This document shows, piece by piece, positions 32,123 to 44,256 of a stretch of 64,000 bases of DNA (position 1 is the stretch's first letter; every line of letters starts with the position of its first letter). The stretch comes from Riptortus pedestris. Lineage: Eukaryota > Arthropoda > Insecta > Hemiptera > Alydidae. Under the pieces are notes generated by a model that was not told the DNA's origin, ran no database searches, and saw nothing but the letters and a program-made list of their open reading frames with translations. The position numbers and the translations under genes are program-made. Location of the stretch: contig CM032229.1 of NCBI GenBank assembly GCA_019009955.1, forward strand, positions 6,128,501 to 6,192,500. The letters are read 5' to 3'.

Positions 32123-32300
32123 AGCAGATTTCCCTTATTAAGGTCGTACTCATGATGCGATTTTCGAATGATTTCTTAAAATGTCCATCAATCCTACCCA
32201 GGAGATGAAAAAAATGATGTCCGTTCAAAATTATATATATATAAGAAGAAAAAAACACTTTGACCGCTAGAGCGTTATCAGACAAGTATATATATATATA
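32123..32300 (+). repeat. Main family block A joined head-to-head to a reverse piece
   Basis: Forward AGCAGATTTCCCTTA, a 14-bp deletion, GGTCGTACTCATGATGCGAT, ending GATGTCCGTTCAAAATTATA. After a short purine tract it changes to GACCGCTAGAGCGTTA and AGACAAGTATATATA, which is the microsatellite edge in reverse orientation. The two halves therefore face each other. Confidence 0.65.
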
Positions 32301-33135
32301 GTAGTAGCTTAATAGCTGATTTTAGTGCCATAGAATATCTAAATTTCATATTTAGAACTATAGTAACATTTATTTGTTCAACTCATCTTCTGATTGAAAT
32401 AAACTGAGGAGACGTTGCTCCTTCGTTATGTATATTATATATGCATTTATTTATTATTATTATTTTTTTTTTAATCTACCAAATATTATATAAGTTGAAC
32501 TTCTTTGCTAAGAGGAAACCCTGTAAAGCAAAGAATGTGTCTATCTATCTTTCTATCTATTGTATTTAAATCCATGACAGCTTAACTGGAAACTACTGTT
32601 TTTGTTAATTTAAGTAATCTCATACTATTAAATTATATTAATTTCAAACACAAAACAACTAGTGTTTAACGCCCGATACGTATAAAGCTTTTAAGATAAA
32701 AGCCGATTTGCTTGGAATTCCAGTTTTAATAAAATAAAAACTAAATGAAGAAAAACGATTTATTTTAATATTTTAAATTCATAGAGAATCGTGAGTGGTT
32801 GTCTTGAACTCTTAAGTGGTAGTAGATTTAATTTAAATATATAGTTTTCACGCTTTGAACGCGGATATTACCTTTCAAAGTACCAATGAGTAATTTATTT
32901 GTGTCAGACTACCCATGGGAAAATATATTGAAATATGATAATGCAAGTTTTGTTTTTATGAATTGCTAAAAAGCTTGCAAAGATAAGAGCATTTCAAGAA
33001 AATTATGCTCAGGGCTATAATACTGCATTTTGTTATTACATAATATTCGAATAGATCACTCCTACAAAAACAGTTACGTACATTATTTCAGCATAAATAT
33101 ATACTTTTATACACTGTTACTATACTTCATAGTCA
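32301..33135. other. Unassigned AT-rich DNA
   Basis: Has a small CTAT-type simple repeat at about 32533-32561 and nothing else recognised. Confidence 0.4.
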
Positions 33136-33480
33136 AATAACAAGCAGGGACTGCATAAACTAAGCAGATTTCTTACTTGATCCTTTACTATTCTCATCTC
33201 ACCATATATTCTCTATTTCTATCCCAAAATAGGATGAGTAGAAGTGGGGGTTTACTGAACCTGAGCGAAATACAATTAACTTCTCTTAGTATTTGAATTA
33301 CGAAGGAATATATACATAAAAGATTGTTGAACTTTAATATTTTAACAAGATTGTATCTATAAATTCCTTTGATCCGTTTCATAATAAAGGAGATATTTTG
33401 AATTTTAAACCCTTCTCCCTATTCTTGGTAAGATTTCAGCCATTAACGAATATGAATATTAGGGTTAAATGAAACGTTAC
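33136..33480 (-). repeat. Main family reverse fragment (3' end and one module)
   Basis: GCAGGGACTGCATAAACTAA, AGCAGATTTC, CATCTCACCATATATTCTCT, GATGAGTAGAAGTGGGGGTT, TATTTTAACAAGATTGTATC, CAGCCATTAACGAATATGAA. Truncated after the module. Confidence 0.7.
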
Positions 33481-33828
33481 AGACGCAAGAGTAATACTAT
33501 TATTGGCTAATAGACATTGTAAATCATGGCAGTAGTGCAAAAGTAATTATGTCTACGTTTTAAAAGTAGTTATGCCCTTTAAGGAAACTTCATTTTCACT
33601 GTTGATATAAAGAATACCAAGGTTTAATTATGATGGTCGTTATGTTCCATCATAAATATTTATAGTATGACTAGATGTTAAGTTCAAATTCTTAGCAGCA
33701 AAGAAATGTGAGGTATTACTCACTTTATTAGAATGCTTTGCAATGCCTTATGAGGAAAAGAAAATATTTTGTACTTTTTTTTTTTTTTTATTTTTACGTT
33801 TGCACACTTATATAAGTAAGGAAATCTC
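33481..33828. other. Unassigned AT-rich DNA
   Basis: Nothing recognised. Confidence 0.35.
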
Positions 33829-34046
33829 AGGGCAGCCAGGGAGTAGGCATTAGTCTTAACTAAATTTAGTAAACCTGGAGTCGTAGGTTCGATTCCCGCA
33901 TGTGCAATAGGAATATATTGAGTGAAAAACTCACTAAATATATTCCTTGGTCCCACCATGGCTAGAAAAGGGTAGTACCTGTAGGTAACCCATGCCGATT
34001 AACCAAAATAGCACAAAGTGGGTGTTAGTTAATGACTGAAAATTTA
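33829..34046 (+). mobile_element. tRNA-derived SINE, copy 4 (head preserved)
   Basis: The best tRNA-like head in the window: an A-box-like GGCAGCCAGGGAGTAGGC at about 33831 and a B-box GGTTCGATTCCCGC at 33887, spaced as in a tRNA gene. Then GTCCCACCATGGCTAGAAAA, GGGTAGTACCTGTAGGTAAC and AGTGGGTGTTAGTTAATGAC. It is not a tRNA gene: it lacks a foldable acceptor stem and continues into the SINE tail. Confidence 0.8.
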
Positions 34047-34344
34047 GGGACTGAGGGTATATGCAATTAATAGATACGTTGGGCTTTGCTATAGCATGTA
34101 ATTTTATGTAATTAAAACTGCTGAATTTATGGGAGACTTGTATCTGACCTCTTAAGAATTTATCGCGGGGAGGTAAAGCTTCGTTTCCACAAAAACCTCA
34201 AATCCAGTACTTAGGACTGCTACTGGGCAAACGTTTGACGTGTAAACTATATATTTCAGAAAAAATATCACTACTGATATACAGTTATTAAGACGTCAAG
34301 CCCACTATTGGAGGGAAAATCAATGCTCAATCTTACATACAGGT
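34047..34344. other. Unassigned DNA
   Basis: Nothing firmly recognised. CAGTACTTAGGACTGCTACT at about 34206 is reminiscent of a YLG-type LINE word, but the flanks do not support it. Confidence 0.3.
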
Positions 34345-34785
34345 TAATGGCTCAAATCGGACCCGTGGGTGGGGGGTGGGAGGGTTTAAATGGGTGGAAT
34401 TTTAAAAATCTCAGTTATTATACTGCAAGCCATTGCATAGAACCAATTATATTCCATATTTAATGTCCTCTAAATGTTGTTATATATATTTTCTCACTAT
34501 ATTGATCATTAACCGAGATATTTGTATTTTTTTATCTCTCATCCTTCATATACCCCCACTCCTACACTTATCAATATTGATAGTAAGCTGATGTTCTCTA
34601 TATATATTTTTTTCGTAGCTTTAATATTAAGCGCTATTTCTTACTTTATTGTTTTCAGCCTTCAAAAACTCTCTCTTCTGCAGTTTTAAATGCAAATAGG
34701 AAATAAATGGCGAGAAGAGATCAACAGCTTATCCTAGCAGGACTAGAGAAATCAATTTAGTCGACGCAGCCTTTGCGTGACACAC
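34345..34785 (+). repeat. Main family copy (B1, partial B2, 3' end)
   Basis: TAATGGCTCAAATCGGACCC, a G-rich run, B1, a shortened distal module, GCGAGAAGAGATCAACAGC, a decayed inverted end (GAGAAATCAATTTAG), hairpin CGACGCAGCCTTTGCGT and terminus GACACAC at 34785, followed by TTG. The 5' part is missing. Confidence 0.7.
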
Positions 34786-35471
34786 TTGTTTATGTTTTCA
34801 AGTTATCCTTCGACAACTACCAGTGGTGCCAACATGCCAATTGTTAGTATCCCCCTGACAATCTGAGTAAAACACAATTCTCACAATTAGAATCTGTCTC
34901 TGAAACGATAATCATAAAAAATCAAGGGACGTATATGTACACTTCCCTACCCCGCGTTTATCAATTTATTTTAGTTTATATTAGCCTGCATTGGAAATAT
35001 TTGTTATACTGAGCCAAAAGAAATAAATACTTATAAAAAAAATCATTAGAACTAAAGGTTTTGTATAGGAGCTAACGGAAGCAGAGAAATTGTGGAATAG
35101 GTTTTTTGGATTAGATACTACAATTGTGATTACTGTAATCTTTGCAATTTCCAAATGATGACCGGTTGAAAGAACAATCCCCTGAGTTTTCCAATTTTTG
35201 CTCAATTGTGCTAAGAAGGTTGCTATTATTAGGAACTGCTAGGCTCATTGCTTTATTGGCCGACTAGATAATGTCTCGACTATTATGTCTGGCCTTATGG
35301 CCCATTAGAACTGATTTATCCTGCAAGTAAATAGGTTTGACAATATTATTGTCGAGAAGACTGTATTTAAGGGAAAACTACATATGAATAGCTCTACCCT
35401 AATTATCATCTTGTGGTTCCATTTAATATTAGCATCACCATTGTATAGGTAATTAACGTCAATAGCTTTTT
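34786..35471. other. Unassigned DNA
   Basis: Nothing recognised. Confidence 0.4.
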
Positions 35472-35590
35472 AGCAGATTTCAATCAAGGAAATCAACCAT
35501 TCTGGTTGTACTTTTGACGCGATTTTCAATCACTTTCACGATATATTCATCGATCCTACCTAGCTGATGAAGATATGTTCTTCATAGATT
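35472..35590 (+). repeat. Main family block A
   Basis: AGCAGATTTCAATCAAGGAA, GTTGTACTTTTGACGCGATT, CATCGATCCTACCTAGCTGA. Flanked on the left by TTTTT. The microsatellite and everything after it are missing. Confidence 0.65.
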
Positions 35591-36049
35591 AAAAGCAAAG
35601 ATAACCAATAAAAAGATATTTCATTCTCCGCAAACGTTATTCACAATGGCCCTATGTGTGTCGTAGCTTAACTACCTCTTGAGGATTTCTTTTCCAAACA
35701 TGGTAAGTTTTTAAAAAAAAAAACCCAACGTTAATTCATTGCTACATTAATAAGTGTGTACTAAAATGATATATTTAATAAATTTAATGACAGATTGCAT
35801 ACTTACACAGTTGAAGTGCTCGTTCCTCCTTACATTCGTTGAGAAAGATCCTTCCGCACTGGAGAGGCAGTTGAAACTGAGATTTCCGAAGCAGGGTAGT
35901 AGGTAACTTGATTATTTCGCATGCAATTTATAATCGATTATTTTAAGATAAAATGTTGTAGAATATATGATTAAGGTATTTAATTTCTTTTTTTTCCTAT
36001 TTTTTATTATGTGAATATTCTTTTTAATTTTCGTTTGATATTAATTATT
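35591..36049. other. Unassigned AT-rich DNA
   Basis: Nothing recognised upstream of the Penelope-like remnant. Confidence 0.35.
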
Positions 36050-36965
36050 TCTTTATCGATTTTAATGGAACTAATTGAAGATAGTGAAATACATATACAA
36101 TTTTTATTCATATATTTTGAGGATTTAATTTTATCTATAGACGAAAAGAATATTGTCAAACTTCTAGCAAATTTCAATTGTAAACATAATAATATTCTTA
36201 CACTAAAGAGATTCAAGTGGATGGTAAAATGGGATTTATAGAGATGGAATTAATAAAAAACAAACACAATTTCATAATGTTCAAATGGTTTACCAAAACG
36301 TATCATTCAACTAGAACGATTAATTTTTACTCTAGCCACCCATTGAGCTTTTAAAAAGAATTTGATATATCTTTAACAGCGTTAAAGAGAAGATACCCAA
36401 AATATTTTGAGGAGATAAATAATAAACTTAGATTCATTTTTAAAGAAAATAGTTACCTTAGCAAAATAAGAGAAAGAGAAATGATTTATATCACAAAAAA
36501 GAAGAAGTTTCAACAACTTTCAGTAACAGATTTCATATCTTTAATGAATCACAAAAAGCTTAGAAACAATAATGAACTTAATGCTCACATTTTATTGCAA
36601 AATAGTAAAAGAGAACTTCGGTAAAGTAAAATTACAACCAAATTATTCATTCAACTATCACCCACAAATATGTAGAAAACTGAAACTGATATGTATTGGG
36701 ATATGTAATGTAGTATGTAGGAAAGATAACAGAAAATCCTAATATATTTTAGTAGAATAAAAGATAAATTTAGTTGAATCAAAATTTAAATGTAATGTAT
36801 ATGACATAAACTATAACAGCTGCAATGGAACTTATATAGTTGAATCCTCGCAAATGCTAAATAAAAGGTTAAAGCAACACGTAAAAATAAAACTGCCTTG
36901 ACGGATCATTCCATTTCAAAGAAACACATTCAATTTTGAATAAAATAAAAATAGGGAAAACTGTA
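36050..36965 (+). pseudogene. Penelope-like retroelement remnant (RT C-terminus plus GIY-YIG)
   Basis: Reading across frameshifts, the order is: LIEDSEIHIQFLFIYFEDLI with the catalytic YxDD-type site degraded to YFED (36113); IVKLLANFN; after a frameshift NGKMGFIEMELIKNKHNF; FTKTYHSTRTINFYSSHPLS, a block typical of Penelope-like elements; TALKRRYPKYFEEINNKL; and near 36790-36925 YNSCNGTYIV..LNKRLKQH followed, in a further frame, by TALTDHSISKKHI, which is a GIY-YIG-type endonuclease pattern. RT followed by a C-terminal GIY-YIG domain defines endonuclease-bearing Penelope-like elements. Several frameshifts and stops make it dead. No terminal repeats were identified. Confidence 0.8.
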
Positions 36966-38559
36966 AAAAAAAACAAAAAGAAAAAAAACATAAATTAAAT
37001 ACATTAATAATCATAATATTTATTCCACTTTTTATCTTAAAATTAGCGATCTTAAATTACGACTCAAAACAATCGAGTTCAAGGTTGGGGTTAAAATAAT
37101 CGATCTATAGTCAGCTGGCTTCACCTGCCACTGGAATCTCAATTCCAACAACCTCTCGACTACTTAAAGATCTCTAATGTAAGAGGTAACGAACACTTCA
37201 GAACTGTTAGTATGATATACGTAATTAAATATAATAAATATATTACTTTGGTACAAACTTATTAATGTGTTAATGTGGCAATAAACTATCATTGGATCTT
37301 TAAAAATACACTTTATTATTTCTTGAAGAGGAATGGCCCCTGAAAAGGTGGTAGGTTGGTAACGAAACATATAGCGCAATTATGAATAATGTTTGTGGGG
37401 TAGGAAAGGTGTTTTTATTGGCGACCCATGCCATTAAAATATGAAGAATATATATTAATATTGGGTCCAGAATAAGAAGGATTTAGCAAATCGAATTCAA
37501 TTCTCTTTGTGCCACAGCTTTCTATATGACAAGAATAAACTCTATTTTACAAAAGCATCTTTATTGAAATCAACAAATTTTGGTTGGTTTGTCTTTTGAA
37601 ATTAGATTTTTAAATCATCAATGAACAATAATTGGGGTTTTAATCAGAAATCTGTTTACTCATTTTCAATTTGAAAAGTATTTCCTTGGAGGAGAGGTTT
37701 TAATGTGAATTTTACACATACGATTCTGTAGAGGGCCCAATACTCCTCCTTGTTAGATTCCCCTTTCTGTGTGTTTTAAGGTTTTGAGCAGGCATTCGCT
37801 TCCTTGTGGCGAATGGCACCAATTCAAATTTATTGATATAGCCAGGCACAGACATCGAGACAGTTTCAAGTTTTCTTCGAATGGTATTTTGTTTCCATTG
37901 CATACAACAGATCGTAGCATACTGTAAACATCGTAATGTCATATAAGGGACATCGGGTAAAATGAAATAAAAACAAAGACTTCTTATGGGTAGTACGAGA
38001 ATACATACATATCAATAAATCAATACATTAAGCGTTTAGTTATTAGAAAAATAGCATAGGATATGATAATTGCTTGAAAGTAATATACTATCATAGATCA
38101 TGCCTTGTACTATTTGTCGCTCGCAGCCTCTCCTTGAATTCCTTGCATTATACGAGGCCATTCAACATGTCCCATTTATCATCAAATTAATTCTACAACG
38201 CCAGACGTGCGTATGCGTGACTTTATGAGATCGCCAACAAGGATTAAAATATTTGTCTCTATTCCGTAATATAATTATGAAATATTAAATGCGACAGATG
38301 TTTGGTACGGCGGGTTTGCAGTAAATCAACCGCTGTCCTACCATGCTAATAGCCAAGTGAATGCATCATTATTTATGCAGCGAGACGAATAAATATTATC
38401 TATTTATAGCATTTGTATACGATCGGGAGTATGGAGATTTTTCTATGGGCTTATGATAAGCTTGCAGTGCTGGGGTTTGAGCACACGAACTTAGTAAACA
38501 ACGTTGCAGCATTTGAATTTCTGTTATGAGGAAAGGGCGTTTGGAAGTCTTCACTTTAT
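36966..38559. other. Unassigned DNA
   Basis: Small ORFs of up to 76 codons on the minus strand (37164-37379, 37712-37942) show no domain. No repeat family recognised. Confidence 0.4.
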
Positions 38560-38825
38560 TAGATTTCTCTATAGCTATTGAAGTTGCATTCCTGAGGCGA
38601 GCTCTGAAACATTCCTTTAACGATTCTACCCCGAAGACGAAAACGCCCCTTTAAATTTAAACATATTTGGACTTTTAACGCTCTAACGATGGCGATTTTT
38701 CTTTGGTTGTTACCTAATTTGATATTTAAGCCTTTCACGTGATGACTAATATAATTAATAGCTGAAATCGGACCAGGGAGAGTAAAATATCTCCGTTGTT
38801 ATGAGTTGATTCTTAATATTATATG
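38560..38825 (+). repeat. Main family decayed copy (A and B1)
   Basis: TTAGATTTCTCTATAGCTAT, GCATTCCTGAGGCGAGCTCT, GAAGACGAAAACGCCCC, then TTTTAACGCTCTAACGATGG, TAATAGCTGAAATCGGACCA and ATATCTCCGTTGTTATGAGT. The TA tract is absent. Confidence 0.6.
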
Positions 38826-39719
38826 TTTTCAGCACCTCATATTGAGCTGTAGTTTCAAGTATACACCAAAGACATTTGCGCAACATTTCTAGCTTAGTTG
38901 TGTAGAATTTAGACGATAGCATGGTTCTTTGACCATCTTGAAGTCATCTGGATGAGATGAAAATATTTCTACTTTTTACTCATTCCTGTAAAACTGTATA
39001 TTTGTAACATGTACATGGAGAAAACATTCATCTGATAATGGGTTGACCCATATTTCGAAAAATCTTTTGAGGCAACTTAACACCATGTGCCGGAATGGCA
39101 TTTGAATGAGAAAAAATAATCTTGATTTCGCACGTGCTGGAATGAAACAAAAGACGGCGCCATTTCTTATTCCACTCCATATTTATCCTTTTGTAACATC
39201 CCTGTTTAAACGAGGTTTGAAACTTAATCTGGGCAAGCTGAGATTGTGATACAATAGTTTAATATGATAATCACCTGGTGTGGGGGCTTACTACAGGCTG
39301 AAAATTGCTTATTTGATCCCATGCTCTCGTAATTTAATAGGCATTCGAATGATGGGGAAAATATTGTTGCTCCGTGCGAATGGCATTTGATGATGGTATT
39401 CTGTACTCCCGAGAGTTATCGCAGATGATATGAGAGTCCAGGCTCAATATGAATATGATTTAGCTTTTTTTTCCCCATGAAGAATAGCTTGGCGAATAGT
39501 GTCTACATATTAATTTAGGCAATACGGAGCACCTATATACCAAGTGTTGATTGATGTAGGATGATGTTATATTCTGGAACTATCTTTAACACATCAGGCT
39601 AAACATACCTCAGATAATTAATAGCATGGCAAAAACAAAGGGAATACAGGTGACCTTTGGAAAAGAGTTATATATATTGGAACATACAGTAATATATAAG
39701 TATATTTGAAGCGGCGGTA
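38826..39719. other. Unassigned DNA
   Basis: Nothing recognised. Confidence 0.4.
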
Positions 39720-40080
39720 TAATCCTTTATGTTGGTGAGGCGTGGGCCTTAAATAAGAACCTAATGACAAATAAGAAGTGCATAAAGCTATGTCTGAAGA
39801 CTGATCTGGAACAAAGAGATGGCTGTAAGGAGTGAAGGAATTGTGAAGCGAGCTGAAATACAGGAGACTACGGCAAACAAAGACGGCAAACGGATGTTCT
39901 TGTGACGTGGTGAATTGGGTACAGAACGGACAGTGGAAGAGGGCCGAAGAGATTTGGTTACTGGAACGTTAGAAGGAAAAGAAGAAGTTCTTCCGAGGAA
40001 TGGTGTAATATTAAAGAGAAGAGGAGAGCTCAGGCTTTGGTGAAGGATGGGGCGAGACATATTATAGAGTAGCTATTTAG
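39720..40080 (+). pseudogene. Doubtful LINE C-terminal remnant
   Basis: LYVGEAWALNKN at about 39727 resembles the LYGxExW(A/T)L block that follows the RT domain of many LINEs, and a purine-rich, basic-coding stretch (about 39960-40075, RRAQALVKDGARHIIE) follows. Frequent stops break it. The assignment rests on one short motif. Confidence 0.25.
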
Positions 40081-42699
40081 AAGTAAGTGTAGTGCTTTGT
40101 AAATAACCCCAGGTTCCTCCTGCATTGAGTTACACGTCGTTCAGTAAGGATTCATTCGAGCATAGAGGTAGCCTATCTGGAGAGAAGAGCAATCGCCATT
40201 AACCCTATTCGTGGGACGTGACGGAGAGATGAAAGCCCTATCGGACAAAGAGCTAACAAACAGGCTCATGTAGCCGCTACAAATCTCGCTTTCTACCCCG
40301 GCGCCTAATATTACATTAATCCCTGTTTTTTGTTGTTTAAGAGAAAAAAAAACTTGCTAATCTTTAACTTTTAAGTCGACGATTTGAATTTGATACTGGA
40401 ATTAAACACAAATGTTTTTTATTCCAATTAGAATACAAAAATAAAGCTTCTTTTTTGCTTGTTAATTATACTCGTGTTATTCAAATCTCTTAGATTAGGT
40501 TTCAAAAGAATCTACTGTTAAATCTGAGATTTCTTAAAAACTATTAAGGTTATAATTTTTATACGTCTTCTGAAAAAAATGTCCATTGACTGTACCAAGT
40601 AAATGCAAAAACAAATCCGTCACTCAAGTGATGTGGAAACTAAGCAGTGACACGGTGGTGGCGTTATTTCTCTTCAAAAAAGACGCGTTTGGACCAACGA
40701 TTAGAAATTTAGGTTGACCAATTCATGATTAGTGACGTTGTTGCTTATTGCTGACTTAACAATAGCCGATGGGCCACGCCTGTAGGTACTTGCAAATTGT
40801 ACTTGCAACCCCAGCTGGTAGTATCTAGATAATAGGGGCAAGTCTCAAACTGTCACAGGCCTTTCTAACGCCAACATGGAAACACAAAGGGATTTCTTTC
40901 TCTATACCGCACTCAGCATCCTGACGAAAAACATTGAGAGCAGGACCGTTCTGTCCTTCATGAATCACTTCTGCTGAGCCACGTTAGGTCGTAATTTCTT
41001 ATTTGCCTCATCAAGTCTTTTTGAGACAATACAACACTACCGCTCAAAGTCCAAGTTCTGCTGCGAGGTTTCTATGCACTAGTTTCTAAATGACAAAGAA
41101 TATAATCTCTGGGGTCTCTAACATTCTATGTCTTGCATATCATAGTCAACGTTTTGTACAATTCCTCCCGTAGAGAGCTGCCTTGTCCTCCGTCCCAATG
41201 AGGGTAGACGCCGGCCAGGGAAACCCATTTTTCATGTTTCTCTTCTTGGTATAAGGGGAAAGGGGTGGCTATGTTTAAACCAGGAGGTTACTAAGCTAAA
41301 TATCCCAAGTTCAAACACAGGGATCGTACACTAAATTTAGCCGAACCGAGCTTTGTATTTGGACTTCTACTCAATTCCATATCACTCAGCATTGCGTGAG
41401 AATCGAGTAGCTTGAACTTAAATAAACCAGCGGTATTTGGTCTGCAGTGGCTTCAAATGCTCCACGCTGACCAAGTGCAGCACCTCCCACCTCACAACTG
41501 CTTTGTCCCACACCTTGGCCCTAAAGGATTGATCAGCCACAAATTTCCATTATTTTAAGTGTTATTGACTTTTTATTTCAATTTTTCAATGAATTTTACA
41601 ATTGACCTGCTACTGTCCAGTAACGTCATCCTCCCATACTCCTTGACCGCCAGATCAATCTCAACACAAACTCATCCGCCAATAGAAACTACCAAAAATC
41701 CATAGAAACCATCCTTTGGGGACCAACCAATCACAACACTATTACAGAATTCTAAGTAAAAAACTTTAGTTAGCTGCCCGATCTCAGAGGGACCAGCAAG
41801 GTTACCTCAGCATTCGCTACTACACTTCTTTGCTCCTTAGCGTCTCCTTTATTTGGGCGTTATACACTCTTATTCCCTTAACAATGTGAGAGAACGAAGA
41901 ACGCCAATATCGTAAAATCCCCTGATACTAATAACAAATAATTAAAAAAAAATATATTATAACCGCATGTCCTTACACAGCAGACTTTTACAGTGCTCCC
42001 ATATCACATGATATGTCTTACTCATTATGTCCTCTTAAGGGGGAGGGGGAGAGGTGTTAATGGTTAAATTTCAACGAATTAGATCTACAAAAACTCTGTA
42101 TGGGACCTATCATACATTATTCGAACTGATGGATTGGAATGGAGATTACGTATATCACCTTGAAATGAAGTGCATAAACAAATTAAAATTGCTATAGTGG
42201 AATGGTAACTTTTGTGAAAAACATAGTTCTCCTTTCGCGATTGCTGCAGAGCCGACTTTGTTATCTGCTCAATGAATCGATGAATATAAAAAGGAGCTTA
42301 TTTAGATCAGTTATTTGTTGGGTTGGAAAAGATTCTTTCGAAACCCCTAACAAAATGCCTACCCTTCACATCACTCTTGCAAAAACACTCCAAAGAGGTA
42401 TAATACTATCTCATATTGAACATGACGTTAGAGATGGCTTATAGAAATCTCGTTCTTATTCAGGTTTACACTTCACCGACAACAGCAACCTTTCTTGTCT
42501 AGCGTAGAGAACTTATAAGGTGATGCTATTAAGGATGGCAATAGTTTCTGGTGACGTGACGTCATGAGCATAATAAAATCTATAGTGCAACGCCCCCCCC
42601 CTCTCTCTCAATAGTGAGTAGCAAAGCTTTGAGGTCCTTTCATGAACAATGACTGCTTTTCAAACAAATTCCCACATTTTACCACTGTAATTTTTTTAT
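40081..42699. other. Unassigned DNA
   Basis: A reverse 3' end scrap of the main family lies at about 40615-40650 (CCGTCACTCAAGTGATGTGG, AAACTAAGCAG). 41260-41330 holds GTTCAAACACAGGGATCG, which looks like a pol III B box, but no SINE body was recognised. 42590-42610 is a C-run plus CT repeat. The remainder is unassigned. Confidence 0.35.
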
Positions 42700-42772
42700 T
42701 CCCAGCCGATTATTATAGATATACTGTTGGAAATGTTTCGTAACTCGCGTCATGAGTACAACCTCAAACGGT
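42700..42772 (-). repeat. Main family block A fragment
   Basis: GCCGATTATTATAGATATAC, TCGCGTCATGAGTACA, ACCTCAAACGG. The terminal palindrome is cut off where the copia-like remnant begins. Confidence 0.55.
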
Positions 42773-42789
42773 GATGCTTCCTTGAACGT

Positions 42790-43300
42790 GAAGCACCTTA
42801 ATGAACAGAATTTTAAAAAGTGTTACAAGTGTGGAGATAACCGTCATCTAAAATTTAAATGTCCCAAAAATAAAAATTTGAAAAACGATGGATCTTGTCA
42901 GTAAAATCGTTTTCGAAAGTATATTTATGGATTGAATGAGAACACTAGATACATACAAAGTAATCGGTTTAGAAGACTATAATGGTATTGTTAGGAATTG
43001 AAATAAACTTCATTACTTATAACAAGATAGCAGTGCTTACTGATTCTTATATAGTGTGTACTGACAATAATGTAGCGAATTTTATGTTAGATTCACGAAG
43101 TACTGACCATTTGTTGGAAAAAACCCAGTGTATATGAGATATTGGTGATATGAAAGTCTGAAAAAACTGTATTGGCAAAGGGTGAGGATTTAATTGCAAG
43201 ACCAAGAAGTACTCTTCATCTTTCAACTAAGTAATAGAGTTAGAAGTGATAATGGAGGGCAATTTAAAGTGCTAAATTAAAACAAAAGCTTTGCGATCAT
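42790..43300 (+). pseudogene. Copia-like (Ty1/copia) retrotransposon remnant
   Basis: Three ordered signatures in broken frames: a CCHC zinc knuckle KCYKCGDNRHLKFKCPKN at 42818-42871 (C-x2-C-x4-H-x4-C) from the gag region; FMLDSRSTDHLL at 43081, the protease active-site block in which the usual DSGA is changed to DSRS; and NRVRSDNGGQFKVL at about 43233, the DNG motif of integrase. Only about 120 bp separates protease from integrase, so the middle has been deleted. Reverse transcriptase and LTRs were not found. Confidence 0.7.
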
Positions 43301-43730
43301 GAGATTTAGGAATGATGTTACTTTATTTGACGTCATGGATTATGGCTATTGGGAATGTGGTTAGTCTGGGATGAGTGATTTAAGGCAAAGAGATGTATTT
43401 GCTATTCGATATTGAAGGTGATGTTAGTGATTGATCATAGAGAAGTGATCCCGTTCTCAGCTGTTGAGCAATTGAGCTAGGCTCAGAGACACCTGACCGC
43501 TACCTACTTGCCCGCTTTCACAATCACTCCCTTATAGACCCTCTCAAAGGTCAACCTGTAATATCAGTCGCTTTTATCAATTATTCATATATCTTTCCTT
43601 TTCATCGCTTTTATTCTCCCCATACCAGGAACTCCCGTCAAGGAGCTATGTATACCTTTGTTATCGCCATCTATCTTAGCGGATTTCCCTTTGACGATAT
43701 TCTATTATTTAAAACCGCAGACCGAATTTT
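43301..43730. other. Unassigned DNA
   Basis: An isolated main-family word (TTAGCGGATTTCCCTTTGACG) lies at 43676; the rest is unrecognised. Confidence 0.35.
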
Positions 43731-44212
43731 ACCAGATTTTTCTTAAGGGGAGTGAGCTATTGAGGCAGTACTCATGGTGCGACTTACGAAAGATTTCCTC
43801 CTCTAACGCTCATCGATTCTACCCAGGAGATGACGAAAATGAGGTCCGTTCAAAACTATATATAGATGTGTAAAAACTCTATCTGTTGCAAGTTTTGTTT
43901 GATCGTTACAAAACTCGATATTTAAACGTTTTATGTAAAAATAAAGATCAAGTTCGTCAATGGCGGAAATCGGGCTAATGGAAGGGAGGTTTGTTTACAG
44001 GGGGAATTTCGAAAATTCCAAATGTCTCCGTTATTATTAATCGTGTTGAAAAAGTATATAGATCTTATTGAAAATTTAATGTTCTATAAATGCTGTTATA
44101 TACATTTTCTTACTTACTTGATTGATAACGGAGATATTTGCATTTTTTTAGTTTTCAGCCTTCAGTAAACCTGCACTCCTACTCATGTTATATTAACTAT
44201 AAGCAATAATAT

Positions 44213-44256
<44 letters not shown>

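Noticed and set aside
33829..33902. Functional tRNA gene
   Set aside because: A and B boxes are present, but the acceptor stem and anticodon arm do not fold convincingly and the sequence continues into a SINE tail found at five other places.
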